35,561 nt of DNA from Branchiostoma floridae (GCF_000003815.2 NC_049984.1:17641483-17677043), one strand, 5' to 3'; shown: positions 12,401 through 27,400, numbered from the stretch's first letter. Translations and numbers: made by a program. The notes: generated by a model not told the origin, from the sequence alone.

Positions 12401-15400
12401 AGGGATGGTAAACATGACTTAACGCACCAAAATGAGCAAATATGTTGTGTTGTAGCCTAATAACTGTACTCGTAGAAGTGACACTTGCAAAGGTACGCAG
12501 GACTGTAGTTGTAGAAATAAAAGTTGTAAAAATGACACCAATATGGAAGCCATGAGTGTGGTTACCAACTTTGTTGGTGATGCCAGTCTACCGCACTAGT
12601 GTCACTTTTACCACACCAGTTCATGTCTTGAATACAGGAATGAATGCCTTGTTGGCTCTGATACCATGTTTCGTCCCTTTAATTCTTGTTACAACATTCA
12701 TCACAACTTAATGGTACCTATTTTTGAAAATGTAGCCATCTTGGTTTTTTTCACCCATTTTTTTTTTTTGCCCTATCGCACTATTTTTGCAGTCTGCAGA
12801 GGATGTCATCCATAAAATTTACTTGCTGTGGCCTTATGACTAAACTTAAAGTGTAGAGATTTTAAATGTTACAAAATCTGTCAATCAAAGGGGAACCAAT
12901 GAGCTTTTAATATTGACAGGTATCCAGGGATATCAAGTTGATGGACAGTAATTTCAAATTGTACTATTTTCTAAATATAGCAAATTGAAACCACCACCTG
13001 TTGACTTGATATCAAAAAAATACATTGTTCTTAAGTAGAACAGATATAGGTTACCCTACGAATAAAGGTGAACCTGTGTTAACCTTTTCTGAAATCATAA
13101 TGATTCATCAACTTCTATAGAATTTTTAAAAGAATTACAAATTGATCAAATTCAGTCAACTTGTGTAATTGGTGTGCATCCCTCACCATGGCTACACTGA
13201 AGTTGTATCTGTAGTGCAGCACTGTTGTCAGGTAAGAATGGATCCAAGTCCCAGTTCTGTTTGTCAGTCAGCAACACACCTGTGGAAGACATTAAAAAAT
13301 TACCCAAACTGTCTTGCAAATAACGCTTTTCTTGGAGTGAAAGTTACCAAGAGTAGCAGTATTCTCATGGCATAGGGGGCATCTTCGCGCAGCAAGGCCC
13401 CGTGGCAAGCGAGGTCTGACAACAGCCTACCTCTGAAAATCATTTGTCTCAGAAACACTATTCCCTGCATTTTGAGAGCCAATTCCAATCAGTAAACACA
13501 AACAGAAATGTCCCCTAGTCTGGTTGATGGGTATAGGGGCCCAAATCACAGCATAGGGGATGTAAATCACAGAATCCCCCTACACTCAACTGCAGTGGTG
13601 GCAACCCAGAGTAGTGTTTGCATTGACTGACTCGGTCCTGCGTAAGCTGTTCTTTGCTATGAGGTTACTTTTCCTATGCATTACACAGCTTCTCCTGATT
13701 TCCCTTGCTTGGTCTGTGCAGTGTGTATCTCCATCTGGAGATATCATCTGCATGGTCCTCCCATTACTTTGTATCAATCTCAAGAAGACATCTAAGACAA
13801 AGCAGAGTTTAAGATAATGGTACTCACCAAGGTAAGACGGTCCACAGTACCTCCCCACCCCAGGGGCCATCTGAGGGATAGTCAGCAGTGCCTCGGGGCC
13901 TCCAAAGCTGTGCTGTTTGGGAGGGGAACCAACTGGGATGTTCCTAAAAGAATGCAGGTTGGAAAGCATTTGTTAACAAAATGGCATGATAGCAGTGGTA
14001 AAGAAATGTACTTTATCTTGCATTGCATTGCATAAATGTGCTAGGAGATTGTTAAGAACTATAAGTCATTAGATAGCAAAAAAAGGACTGGCAGCTTACT
14101 AGAGACAAAGGAGAACAATGATGCCCTACCTATTAGTAGTAAGTACTCTGAATCAGTGAATGTGTGGTTTAATGAAGCTACTGATATGCGAATCAGTGAA
14201 TGTGTGGTGTAATGAAGCTACTGATATGTGGCAACCATGATGACGATGTAGCAAAAGACATAGCTAAGATGGACAAGTTGCACCAACAGATGAACTCAAA
14301 AACATAATTTGGACCTGTTTGTAAGTACTATATGCTCAAATTTAATATTATTTTTCAAAACATACAATGTATCCCTTTTTTTCAACATAAGAAATGCCAT
14401 GCTGTAATGTTGTAACACATACATGAAGAGCCTAGCATCCTGGGTCTCCTCGAAGGTGTGTTCTAGTGCCAGGTCATCCTCAGGGTCGATGTCGGGGTCC
14501 GTGGACAGGTAGAAAGTGATGCCGTACTTCTGTCCCACCTTGGACAGGCTGGCCAGACTGGACACCAGGATACGCACGTCCAGCGCGTACTCAAACGGTT
14601 GGTCAGTGGAGATGACATCCACGGAGGCCTCAAACAGGGATATTTGTAGATCCACATGGTCTAAAAACATACAGAATAAAAATCACAAAGTTATGCAGGT
14701 ATATAGGGGGACCATGATATGAGGAAGTACATGTATATCTTGTCAATGCTGATAAATAAGCCAGATAAATCAGACAATTCCATTACTGAAATTTAAAGAA
14801 ATTTAAAGATTGTAAGATTGTATGCTTAAGCACATGTTTCCAACTGTCACTTGATGTAATAGACTGTGAGTCAATAATGATACATCTCATAATGACAAAT
14901 GTTTAAAGTATGACAGACACAATCTTGAGACAATCATAATACTTTTGCTGAGAGCGTTATGTGTTGGTATGTTTGTCTATGTGTGTGTGTGTGTGTGTGT
15001 GAATCCTGATATTTTGTAGGTGAGTAGGTGTCGGGAAAACAAAAGTCAAGTTCGATAATGGCTGCGATATAACTTCTGTTTTTGATACTGTAAATGCAGA
15101 AATGTTCGCGGTGGATTAATGTTCGCGGTTTTGCGGTGACCACTTCACCGCGAACTTAAAACCACCGCGAACATTTTTCTATTATGGTATTAGACTGCAG
15201 TCTATGGTGTAACCGCGAACTTTAATCCACCGCGAAAATTCCCTTTTCTCGCTTCCGCGAAATTAAATCCCTGCGAACTTTAATGCATTTACAGTATATT
15301 GTCCATCAAGCGACATCCACCAAAATGCCTGAGCCTACCTTCAGCACACTCTGTGGGTACAGGGAATGCTGTAAGGGATGATGTGTACGTGGGGAGGTAG

Positions 15401-18400
15401 CTTTCATCAGGCACCACCTGTAGGAACACGTGCATGTTGGACATTTCCAGACACGCCTCCCTGGTCTCCAGTCGGATGGGAACTACGGTAGAGACAAACA
15501 GGCATGAATAGTTTCATCAAGTTGATGAATTTTTGTGCACATTCAACCACTAAGAACCAGTCAGTAGTGGAAGAAAGGTAGCAAAAGGACTATCAGATTG
15601 TTGACTAAATTGTAAGGTAATTGTTAGGTTTTTAAAAACCTTAATACCCAATTAAAAGCAAGCAGCTTATTGATGCCCTTTGGCAAATTTGTGTTTTACA
15701 AACAAGTTAAAAGATGTCATAAGCTGTCATTAACAGTAGTGACGGATGAAGTACTTTCAAATGACATATAGTTATGACATTTACAGATTGACCGAATAAA
15801 GTTTAAATGTTGTTTTACTGCATTGACATTTTGGTCAAGGTGTTTCAACCATATGTCCATAGAAATCAAACAAGACAAAGATACTGTGGACTTGTATTTA
15901 CTGCTTATAATTAAACTTCTCCATTTCATGCAATAGAAAACTTGTTAGAAAACCTGTTTCTATTGTGTTTGAAACTATCTAACCTGAGAGTCCCTGGAAG
16001 TCCACTTGTTGGTTTGCCAGAATTTCCAGACTTGTCTGTCCCAAACTGTCGCCAAAGTCGACAACCAAAGGCATGTCCTCGCTCTCATCAAACACAGAGT
16101 CAGCAGACAGGAACACCCGGATACTGTAGGCTGCAGGGGACAAATGTCAAAATGTTGTCTGTCTGGTATTGGAAACATTTCTTTTTGTTATACCACACGG
16201 CACTTTGTTGTTTGACAGGTAATACATACATTATGAAATTAAGAACTTGTTGACAAACATTTGTGTTGACAAAAGGCTTGGATTCTGGTTGTAAGTGGAT
16301 TAAGAAACCAAAAGAGTGTAGTTAGTTGTAAGAATACACACAGGGATGGCACTTGTAACCGACATGTGAAAAGATTTAGCATTTGATTAGAAGTGGTGTT
16401 TTTCCACTCTGACAGGTCTGTGTAGGCTACTGTAAATATTAAAATGTTTGAAGTGATGTTATTTTTGCAGATCTAGCTGTGGCCTTTCCACCACCAATCC
16501 ATGACCCAGCAAATATGATGCTGTACAGAATTGTTTCAACTGCCAACTTGAAACACAGCGACAGCATCTTTTCCCTTCTACAGCAAAATTAAGCCTCTGT
16601 GAAAATAAAAGAATTTACAGTACATTCATTTATTTTCACAGGGACTTAAAATTTTGCAGTAAAAGGGGACCGGAGGTTTTTGCTGTCTGTTGAGTTTGCA
16701 GTTGAAACTATTTCTGTGCTAACTACGTAGGCATACACGTATATATAAAACTTCTAATATTCATGTAAAACACGGGCTCTAAAACTACTCTTAGGCTAAT
16801 AAATGGGTGATAGTAAGAATATGAAGACTACTCTTTACCTGATCCCCCAGCAGGCACTGTATGGAACCCCAGGTTCATCAGGAGGAAGTCCATGCCGAGC
16901 TGATAGTCCAGGCCTGGCCACACCTTGGTGTTACTCAGGTCAAACTTCACCTCGTGAGGTGCCAGCTTCTCCTCTAGAACAAGAATCACAAAGAAGATGT
17001 GGTTGTTGTTGTTAAATACACAACAGACAAAATAGATAGTTCGAAAGTAATGACGTTGTTTCATTTATGACTTCACTTCAGACATTTCAGCACCAAAAAA
17101 GTTCAGAGCACAACAAAGGAACAGTCCCCTTCAAATACAAGAATCTTAAGCCATGCAAAACAGTAAAACTACAGACGACTGTCCCAAATTTGTGTGTGCA
17201 GTGCTCCTCTCTACAAGCTAGAAGACAGGAAGAGAGGAGAAGTATGCTTACCATCTCTAGGACAGAAAGGATAGCAAAGCAGCACCTATCAGTAAGAGAG
17301 AAGCAGTAAGAGGGTCAGTTGTACACTCAGCAATATTATTCTTTCAACAAGATATACAACAATAGCTGCTGATTATCTTGGAAGACTCCATGTATCACTC
17401 ATAACAAAAAAAGAGCTGACTCTTTTTTAAATTCTGCTACTGGTGGTAAAAAGAAAGAGACTGTTAAGTACCTGTGCACAACACTGTGACCCTTTGCACA
17501 GCTTTGTTGTTCCTCAGGTATGCATCTGTGAATGTCAGTGCCACGACTTCAACTCCAATGTAACTGAGAGAAAAGACAAAGGTTAAAGCTACCTATCAAC
17601 TTTGTTCGGTACACTTGAAAGTAGAATTCTGTACATGCATACAAATAACATTCTTTGGTTGAATATTGTATCAGGAAGATCACCAGAGACTTGATGATAT
17701 CTCATGACTGCTCTGTTTTGTCAAAACATGCAAACTAGAGCAGATTTTGTCTCCTAGAGGAATTCATGCATCAATTACAAGAGCAATGAGAACTTTTTTC
17801 TCCCCTTTCCTTGGTGCTGAATATGCCATCCATTGACTGGTTGTTGTAAAACATAACCATCCATAACCAAGGCAAGCGGTCAAATACAAGAGCAATTGAT
17901 TCCTCTTAAAATTTTGCTACTTACACAATTTTTCCACAAAGGTCAGGGTTCATGGGCACAGTGACGGAGGGGTTGTTGTTCATGCCTGAACTCAGGTCAT
18001 AGGTCACGACCTTAGCATCATGTTCAACCAATGGAGCTGAGATCCCCTCCTTCAACTGGTGGATGCTGTCTACATCATAGGGCAGTTGTAGATCTGGCAA
18101 TTATGATTGGAACAAAAAAGTTACATGCCTGTAAGAATTGTCAGAAATGCCTGTAAGGGATTCGTGCTATGCATTGTGGGGTCTGTGTGGCGCAACGGCT
18201 AGAGCATTGGAATCGAAATCAGTTGGTTCCGAGTTCGATAATCACCATGTCCGACCTTGTGCCCTTGGGAAAGGCACGCTACACGATATACATGTACCCA
18301 CCATGACGGTGGAGTGACTCCCACCGAGCCTCACGGCTAATATGTCAAAAAGGGTGCCCAAAGCACCTACGTATTGGGTCTGCCAGTGTGTCAACATCTG

Positions 18401-21400
18401 CACATTTGCCAATAAAACCTAAATTTGTTTTAAAGGGTTCCAAGCCTATCAAACAAGGCCATTTGTATTTACATTTGTAAACATTAAGTCTGACACACAT
18501 TTTGCCATTAAATCGCTTTTCCATGGTTCAATGTGAAAGATTTGATCACACGAAGAAGAAAAACTTAAAGTAAAATTGAAAACACAAGTTTACTCAAAAC
18601 ACTTCACAATATACATTTTGTAATGTTAGCATAACTTAAAATGAAAGGGATACACAGTTATGACTTCATGAAGACAGTCATTACCTTCTTCAGTGATGTG
18701 CTCATCTTCAGACAGGTAAAATCTGATGTCATAATTGTTGAACTCCACATCCCTGGCCATGTTAGGGAGTCTGCTGTTGGTACCCACTAGGATGATGGAC
18801 ACCTGTCCACAGGGTACAGACATGTCATCAGCTTTCTGTTTGTTTGTTTGTTTGTTTGTTTGTTTGTTTGTAAAACTCATAAAAAGCCTCAAGACATAAC
18901 AGACCATGTTTGTACATTAAGTACAATCTGTGTAAGACTAGACTGATTCATGCAGTTTTGACCCACTTACACTGGGATGGACCCCCACCCTTTAATTGAT
19001 AAGTGTGGTAGGTTAATTCTCTAACAAAGCAGTGTCTCTCCTTAAACACAGGACGGACGGCTTTACATCTCATTCAAGCACACATCTTTAAGGTTTTTAA
19101 GGAATATGGTTAGAACCTACAGGGGGGTTCAAACCTGAACTTATCAATCTTCTTATGATGGAAATGTATTATCTTCAGCTAACCTTCAGGGAGAGAGATA
19201 CGTCTTCTCCAAGTTCTATGCTGGAGAACTCTGTGACTGAGAACTTGTCCACGGCTACATCCATGGCAGCTGGTTGGGCAGATAAAGGTTAATACACTGT
19301 CTCGTAAATAATTTCAGCAGGTTGGTATATCCATGGGTTTCAACTAAAAGTGCTTTGTACCCATCAGAAACAATTGTATGCCATTGTTTTGGTGGTTCTG
19401 CTACTGTAACAACATTATATACTTTCCAAAAGGCAATACTGACCAGTACCCCTTCCCACTGCCAGGTGGAGCTGCAGTACTTACGGTCATTGAATTTTTA
19501 TAACAATTCTGAATGATGTATTTACAACAGAATTGAAGTTACATGATAGATATCATCTTGAACTGAACTGAATTTTTGTGAACTCTGGTATTGATACCAG
19601 ACATTTTTGACAGTAACTAAATAGGAACTTGGGGTAGATACGCTCTCATTTCTGCTCTACCAAATTGGTGTTTTCTCATTAACTTTTCTCTGATTCCTGG
19701 TGAAGGTAAAAAAACCTCTTACCTGGACAATTCCTGAAGTTGACCACCACTACTTGGACATTGTTGGTTTCATCGCGCTCCTTCACCTGTCCGATCTTTC
19801 CATCGTACGAGCCCTCGCTCCTCGTGTCCACGATTGCAGCAAAGAAGGCGGGATCCGTGTTGTGACAGTACCTCCTGACGACGTTCACGTCAAACATGAG
19901 GTCGTCAGATCCAAGATGCAATGTTCCTGCAATAGGAAAGCAAAGTATGGATGAAATTTCAGGCTAAATATCAAGAAAACTATTTTTCACTCAACTGTTC
20001 CGAACGTATACTAACAAGACCTGAAGGACTGAAACATTAAATTACTGTAACAGGTATAACAGGTATAACTGTGGTGTCTGGCCCCAATGACATGATCATT
20101 TATCACTTAAAGCAATCATTCCCACTTCTCATGAAGTGTGGGTCATTTAATGCCATGTGAAATCCCTGATGGAGTCTACAAAATGGGATCCAGTCAAAAA
20201 TTCTGAATGAAGCATCAATCTTACTTTAGCATGGCAGACTTTGGCATGTGGTGGTAAAAAAAGTAAGTGGTTTGATCCGTTTTGTTTTGATTATAAAATT
20301 AAGCATTATTTGTATCAAGTTACCAGAAAACTTCATTTGTTCTCTCAGTTGCTTCAGTGCATCTTCTGACAGCACATAGGGGATCAGGGTGTCATCAGGT
20401 GTGATCTCTTTGTTTGCTGTGTGTCAGTAAAGAACAAAAGAACGCATTAGACTGTGCACCTAGTATCGCTATATATACATGCACGTTTGAGTGATTTGTC
20501 AATGTCGGTGTTTCCAGACTGCTGTGAAGAAAGTGCTTAAGACTTGTGGTTACAAAAATACTTGGTACCTTGCAGGCAATCATGAAAATAACATAATTGC
20601 AACCCTACATGCTATGTGACTCTTCTTTTTCTCACATCTTCTTCTTTGACTTTAGAATTAATTTTGGCATTTTCCCATGTGTTTGATCAGTCTGTAGAAC
20701 AAATTTACAATAGTATGGTCAAAACTTTTCTTTTTGAAACAGATGAAAATTGCTGCACATACAGATGTCATCCATACAATCAAATCAACATGGCCTTATG
20801 GTAAAAACTTGAAGGCTGTTCCTGGAGTAGGTTATCGTCAATACCTGAAACATAGAGCTGGAACTCAAAATGGCTGCCATCCTTATCCTCCTCGATCTGG
20901 GAGAAGCCGTCCATGTTGTTGAGGACGACCGTGACGTCCAGTCGGAAGTCGACCGTCGCCGTGCCCTCGGACATGTCCACGATCTCATCCTGGGACATCA
21001 GCTGCAGGCTGGGCAGCAGGTCAATGAACTCTGGACAAGCAGAGAGGAGATTCTTGTGTGATGAAAGAATGATGAGTAAGCTGATCTCTCATCTCCTTCT
21101 GCTACTTTTTACCTCCTCAACTAAAGTCGGGCACTCACTTGCAGCATGTTCTGTGCCTTTCTTCTTAACTTAAACCTTCTCCCTGCTGCCAAACCCTGTT
21201 ACTGATAGAAATTTGCTGCCAAAAGGCAGCTTCAGCAAGGAGAATGTTAAAGAGATTCTGTGTTATGTGTTAAGCAAAATCTCACAATGTGTTATGTGTT
21301 AAGCAAAATCTCACAATGTGTTAAGCAAAATCTCACAATGTGTTATGTGTTAACCCTCTCAGCACGAAAAGCCATTTTCGTGGCTTTCCCGTAGACCGCG

Positions 21401-24400
21401 AGAAGCCACGTACGGGGCTTCGTACGTCACGTTTTGGATTTTGAACTCCCTGCCCACCATCATGACGAATCCCACAACTAGAACGCTGGTAATTGTAAGA
21501 GAACCAATCAATCAGAAAACATACAGCATTTTGACTTCATTCAAACCTTATTTGAACGTAATCCAGACGCTAGATAATCATGAGTGCTTCAGGGGCCTCG
21601 TCGGCCGATAATGAAGATTTAGTGGAGGCTCCCACCAGCGGGGAAAGTGACGAACAACAAGGTAAACAACGGGGTTTTTTTGGTTGAATATTGGCTGTAG
21701 TCTCTTCATGCCAGGTTTGCGGTTTCGTACTGCTAATATCTAGCTGCATTTTACAGGTTTGCGATAGCAAAACCTGTTCTGTTTTACTTTTTTCAAATTT
21801 TTTTTTTTCAAATTTTTTTTTTTTAGATATTGTCAGAGCTTGTAGTTATACTTATGTGAACATATAAATGAAAGTGGTTGGAAGTTGTACTATTTTTTAA
21901 ATAATATTACTACAATTTTTCCTCAACAAAACAACAATTTCACATGATAATACAACAATACAATTGTTCAACAACAAAACATGTGATTATTATAAACTAT
22001 ATTTTGGTTTTCTCCCCAGCATCCAGCAGTGACAACATCGATGAAGATGATGAGCAGTGTGAAGATGTTTGATGCCCATCACATAATACCAGCATTGCTC
22101 TTGTATTATAATGTATTTCTGTGTAGTTTCAGGATAAATAAAGTATGTTTTTGCCCCTGAATGGACTTTTTATTTTGTGAGACATGTTTTTGTTTTGTTT
22201 TGCATATTGTGTTTTTGTTTATTGTTATTACTATTACTACTATCAGATTGATGGTATGATGTTTATTTTGCTTTTATTGGAAAGGCCAGTCTGTGAGCTT
22301 TCCAGAAATATATAGTTTTCCTAGTCTACTCCTTACATAGCAGCTGTAATAATAATTAACAAAAAGTACTAATTGACACCTGTATAGACTGAAATTATAT
22401 GTCGTATATGGTATACAGGAAAAAATTTTATGACGTGCTGAGAGGGTTAAGCAAAATCTCACAATGTGTTATGTGTTAAGCAAAATCTCACAACTTCTCT
22501 TCATGTAAAAATATTTTCCTGAGCAAAACACATGGCATGGGGACTGTTTGAGTGGTTAATTATGTTTTCAGTAAGTGAAGAAACATGCAATTACAAAATG
22601 CATTTTAGTGTGAATAGGCTACAGTTGGTAGATGATAGGTAGAGGGGTACTCAGTCTTCTTTTGTTTTCGATTTCTTGCTCAATTGGCTTGTTTTTAGAA
22701 CAGATTATATCTTGACAGCTTACTTGCATCATCACAGCTCACAGTCAGGGGAACACTGTAGATGCTGTTTTCTGTCGTCAAGTCCAGCAGATAGACGGCT
22801 TTTTCGCTGTCCCCCTGCTGAACCTCCAGGGTGGCGTACTGGTACTTGTTACAGGCGTCTGCACCGTCATCGTTGTACCGCACCCAGCCAGCCAATCGGA
22901 ACTGCCTGCTGCCCACTGTGGTGAAGAAGTAAATATCTTAAAGAAGTAAACCTTTGCTGATTATATACGAGATGCATAATATATAATGCTGTTATGTGGG
23001 TCAAGTATCTTTATGGGTTTAGAACATTTCACACCTAAATACAAAAAGGTCCTAATTAAAGGTCATCAGCAATCCGCATCGAACGTAACTCTGCAACAGC
23101 AGCACAGAATAGTTCAAGTTTTACTGATCTGATTAACCAGCATAGCAGGGTTAAATTGGCAAAAAGAGTCTCAGCGGTACAAGGGTTAAAACCTTCCTGG
23201 TGGTTTAAGCATGCCTGCAGTATTTCCGCTGCAAAAGCATCACACCGCAAACACTGTCAAACTTGGATTCAGCAAGTCAGCAACTGCTCAAGGAACTGAG
23301 GAAAATGGTTGCTGAGGAAAGGTGGTTGCTCATGACAGGGTTGGGTTAACTATGTAAAAATGGACAGGATTGTTGATATAATGTCGCTTGTATGTGACTA
23401 GACGTGCTTACTTGTGTCAGGTGGTTACCCAACCAGGTTTGACTGCATTTGTTCAGTAATGCATATTCTGTACACCAACTGCTAACTTTTAACATGGTGA
23501 ACACAATTTTTCCTTCCAACCATGAAATTGAGTCATAATTTATATAGTAATGAAGTGAATTTACACTCCACTAACCATTGTGCACTAATCATAAGCCATG
23601 CATGAAATGCTTTTATTCATGTAATGCTAAGATATGGCACATTGCTGTATTAATGGACTGTAAAATAACAAATAGTTGTCTGACTAACATAAATAGTTTA
23701 ACTTATATTTTCTAAAGCTTTGAGGTTAAACACAGTACACTGTATCATAAACAGGGCTCGAAATTCCTTTTTGGGATTAGGTGCACTGGTGCACCCAGCT
23801 TTTTTTGCACCAAAAAATTGGGTGCACCAAAAAATTTTTGGGTGCACCACTTAGATTTAAGTAATAACCTAATAATAAAACTTACTTACAAGCTATCAAA
23901 TTCCATGTACCATGACAGACATTTTTATTATCTTTCTAACACTTAGATGTCAAGAATATGATGTATACTAGTATACTTTGATATCTTCACATACATAAAC
24001 CTAAGAAAATATTTGGGTGCACCCTGTGCACCCACAGAAAATAATTGGGTGCACAGCTCCAATTTTGGGTGCACCTGGGTGCACATGCACCCAGTATTTC
24101 GAGCATAAATGAACTGTGAACATATTCTATGAATGTGAATGCGGTGTTTGTCATCATACATTTGTCTCTGGTTTTAATATACAAGAAAAGATTAGAAAAA
24201 TGTCTTTAAGTTTGAGAAGTATGACAAGCTTGAAAAGTTTCATAAGGAACTGTACATGTTAAGGCTGTTCTAATTTTCTTCCAAGAATGATAAGATAACT
24301 TTCAAATTTTTTGGTAGGACTGTCGACTTCAACATCAGAGTACATGATCCACTGTAAAAAATCAGTCCAATTCAGGATGTAAAAAAAAGATAAAATCAAA

Positions 24401-27400
24401 TTTCAATTTCTCCATGAAAAGACAGATGGATTCATCATCAGGTACAAATGTAGAGAGTGTGACTATATCAAATCAACGCATGCATCAAATAATATCATCA
24501 TGATACATATCTGCAATATCATCTGTACATGAAGCAATTTCCTTTCTAAGATGATATGAGAAGACATTCTAATCAGTGATTTACAATGTAATGTGTGATA
24601 TATTGCATCACACTGATTGATATAAGAATCCCTTGCAGTTCATGATTAGAGGTGTGTAATTTTGCAGTGGGTGTTCAATATATCATAATTGTCAATGGCA
24701 TCTACCCAAAAATCATGGTACAAAAATAAAGCTGGATGTACGAGACTAAGTAAACATGCCAAAATTTAGCATCAACTCTCATAATAGTGCTACAGTGACA
24801 CAAGTGTCACTTTAAAGCAATCTACTTAATGAAACATCAGTCCTGGTGGGACTTTTAAAAAGTCCTGAGCAAAATAACACCATTTTGTTAATGTTGGCAT
24901 GCATCAATGAAGGCTAAACATGTAGGTAATAAGATATGCCAAACAATTGTGTAACTCATTGACATAAAGCAACTGGATAATGATTTTGACACGGTCAGAT
25001 GTTTCACACAGTGTCAAACCTGAATGGATGTGTAAACAAGGAGGAAACAATTCTGAAATTGTTCACTAGAAAACCAGTGAAGTCAAGATTTATACTAACA
25101 TAAGCCAATTAGCTGTTTTTGAGTACAGGAGCTAATGTTATGGTAACCTGGTGTCATGAAAGTTTATATATAATTACACATTTAGATGAAGGGAGAATGA
25201 TGTAAGTTGAACATTTACCACTGTCAAAGCCTGATGTTAGTGGCGGTGAAACCTCCCAAGATTCGTCCACTTCTCCTCCTGTGAGGTCCACTGTTCTTGT
25301 GCCTTCCTTATCCTCAGAGAACTGTATGGGCACATTATTCGCTAAAGAATGCTATCTTGAAATCTTGATATCTCAAAAAATATTTAACTTAAAGATATAG
25401 TATAATATAATATAAGGAACATGCTATCTTTTAGTTTATCAATAAAAAAGTTTGTTAAAACATTTCCAATTATTGTCGACTTTCATTATCTACCTTTTGA
25501 AGTTGCAGAGTATTAAAAAATAAAATTCAAATGACTATTGCCCTGCCATGAGAGTAAGAGACTATTGGTAAAGGAAACAACATGACAGTCACTGCAAATT
25601 TGGTGGCAATATTAGTCATTCTCATCTACATCATTGTCAAAATTATGAGCCCATTGTATGAACAAAAAATTCGAATCAGAGCGTACAGCTTCTGAACTCA
25701 CCTTCAGAATAAATTTCACGTTGTTTTTGCCCTCCTGAGTGGAGTCTGGGACCCGAGAACAGAAGGATTCTACCACACAGTCTAGCGTGACCTGGAGGAC
25801 CACGTAAGTCGTGATGTCCCGCGGGACGGGGCTTTGGAGCGGGGTGAAGGTGAAATCTCTCAGTCCCAGCATGTCTATAGCAACATCACACATTCAATCA
25901 TTATTTTCAAACAGTACCTAGGGCATGGATAATACACTTCTTTTTCTTAAGGATTCACCTGCCAAAGTATGGTTAGACCATCTACTGTCTTTCTTGATGC
26001 AGAACTGATGTGCTCTTCCTCCCATTTCTGCTAGGTGGCACTGCAGTTAGAAATATATAGGCCTAGGGTCCCAAACCAGTCATGAGGGGGGGTATAAGCT
26101 TGGTCACATTTGAATCTGCATTTACCTCACTACAGCGCCACCTGGCATTTGGAAGTAGAATTGGCCATTATTGACTTGAGGAAGACTTGACTTGACTTAC
26201 GTACTGCAGAAGGACAATGAGTAACTGAAACAATCATTATGGTAGGTAAAACTGTCAGGCTGTGCGAAATAGAACTGTACCAACTTGACAAAACTACATG
26301 ATAATATAATATTCACAAAAGTCGTCCATAGCATGACTGGTATTTAATTCAGCACAACTCAACGGGTGCAATTTCCATGTATATTAAGCTGAATGTCCGT
26401 AACCTTACATAAACCTTGATAAGATCTTTCTTCAGTTGACAGTTGATTGACACAATAATCTGCCTGAATCATTTTAATCAGATTTCAATATTATATCAGC
26501 CAACTGGATCAGCAAGTATGCATGACTGTTAATGAACAAATAGTATCAGTTAATCCTACAATCTTCAGTAATACCTAAATCAGATTATATATTGACAAAT
26601 GATATGTTCACAAAGAAGGAAAGAATTTATGGCGTGTAAAGAACTTCCCATTATGTAATGGTACGTGGTTTGCATTTTCAGTACATGGCAAATAAAAATT
26701 AATCTCTTAAATCTCCCTTAAGTATCTAACTGAAAGGAAAACTGTATCTATCTGACAGTGTTTAGATTTTTTTTTCAAACTAAACCTCAAGATGAATAAT
26801 TATCAAAATCATTTTTAAATCAGGTAATATAAACAGGTAGCATCAACTCTCCTATTTCCACTGGGTACCATGATACCTATAGATATATATAATGAAGCCT
26901 GTGTTTACATGGCTGGGGAGGCAACTGTAGGGCCAGCCACTAGGAGCACGATTTTAGTCAGGCTACCATGATACCGCCACATGAGAAAAAATTCAAAAAT
27001 TCAAAATGATTTCAGGAGATGTACCAATGCAGCATCAGAAATCCTAAGATATATATTACACTTCAGATGTTCAGGCGTTCAAGAAAATACCAGTATTCAT
27101 AAATCATGAGAAGAACAATTATTGATGTGGTCATTATTGTACCCAGTGGAATTTATTATGAGAGTAACTGTTGATATTACAGCAGAAGTACTGAAATCAG
27201 ATAAACACTGAAAATCTTTATCAAAGTTATTAGATATTTAGTTCTCAATGTTTTCATAACGTAGATTAGATTAACCACCTATAATTGGTCTTTTGCCGAT
27301 GTAATACAATTGCTAAGTTTGTACATACGAAATAAACTTACCTCCACTGCACTTAAACAAGTACTCAGCGACAGCGACGTTGTTTCCCTCATCGGTCTCA

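Larger units (their letters stand above)
21258..22492. repeat. 29-bp tandem array interrupted by the piggyBac-like element
   Basis: Units of TGTGTTATGTGTTAAGCAAA plus ATCTCACAA flank the insertion at 21258-21349 and 22451-22492. One unit is shortened to 22 bp. Each unit contains TTAA, the preferred piggyBac target. Confidence 0.9.

Noticed and set aside
18181-18260. Functional tRNA gene
   Set aside because: No convincing acceptor stem or complete cloverleaf. It continues into a SINE body.
25322-25341. Alternative acceptor extending exon 12 to 25341
   Set aside because: It would require a phase-1 entry, but the preceding exon ends in phase 0. The acceptor at 25322-25323 restores the frame and joins the conserved strand.
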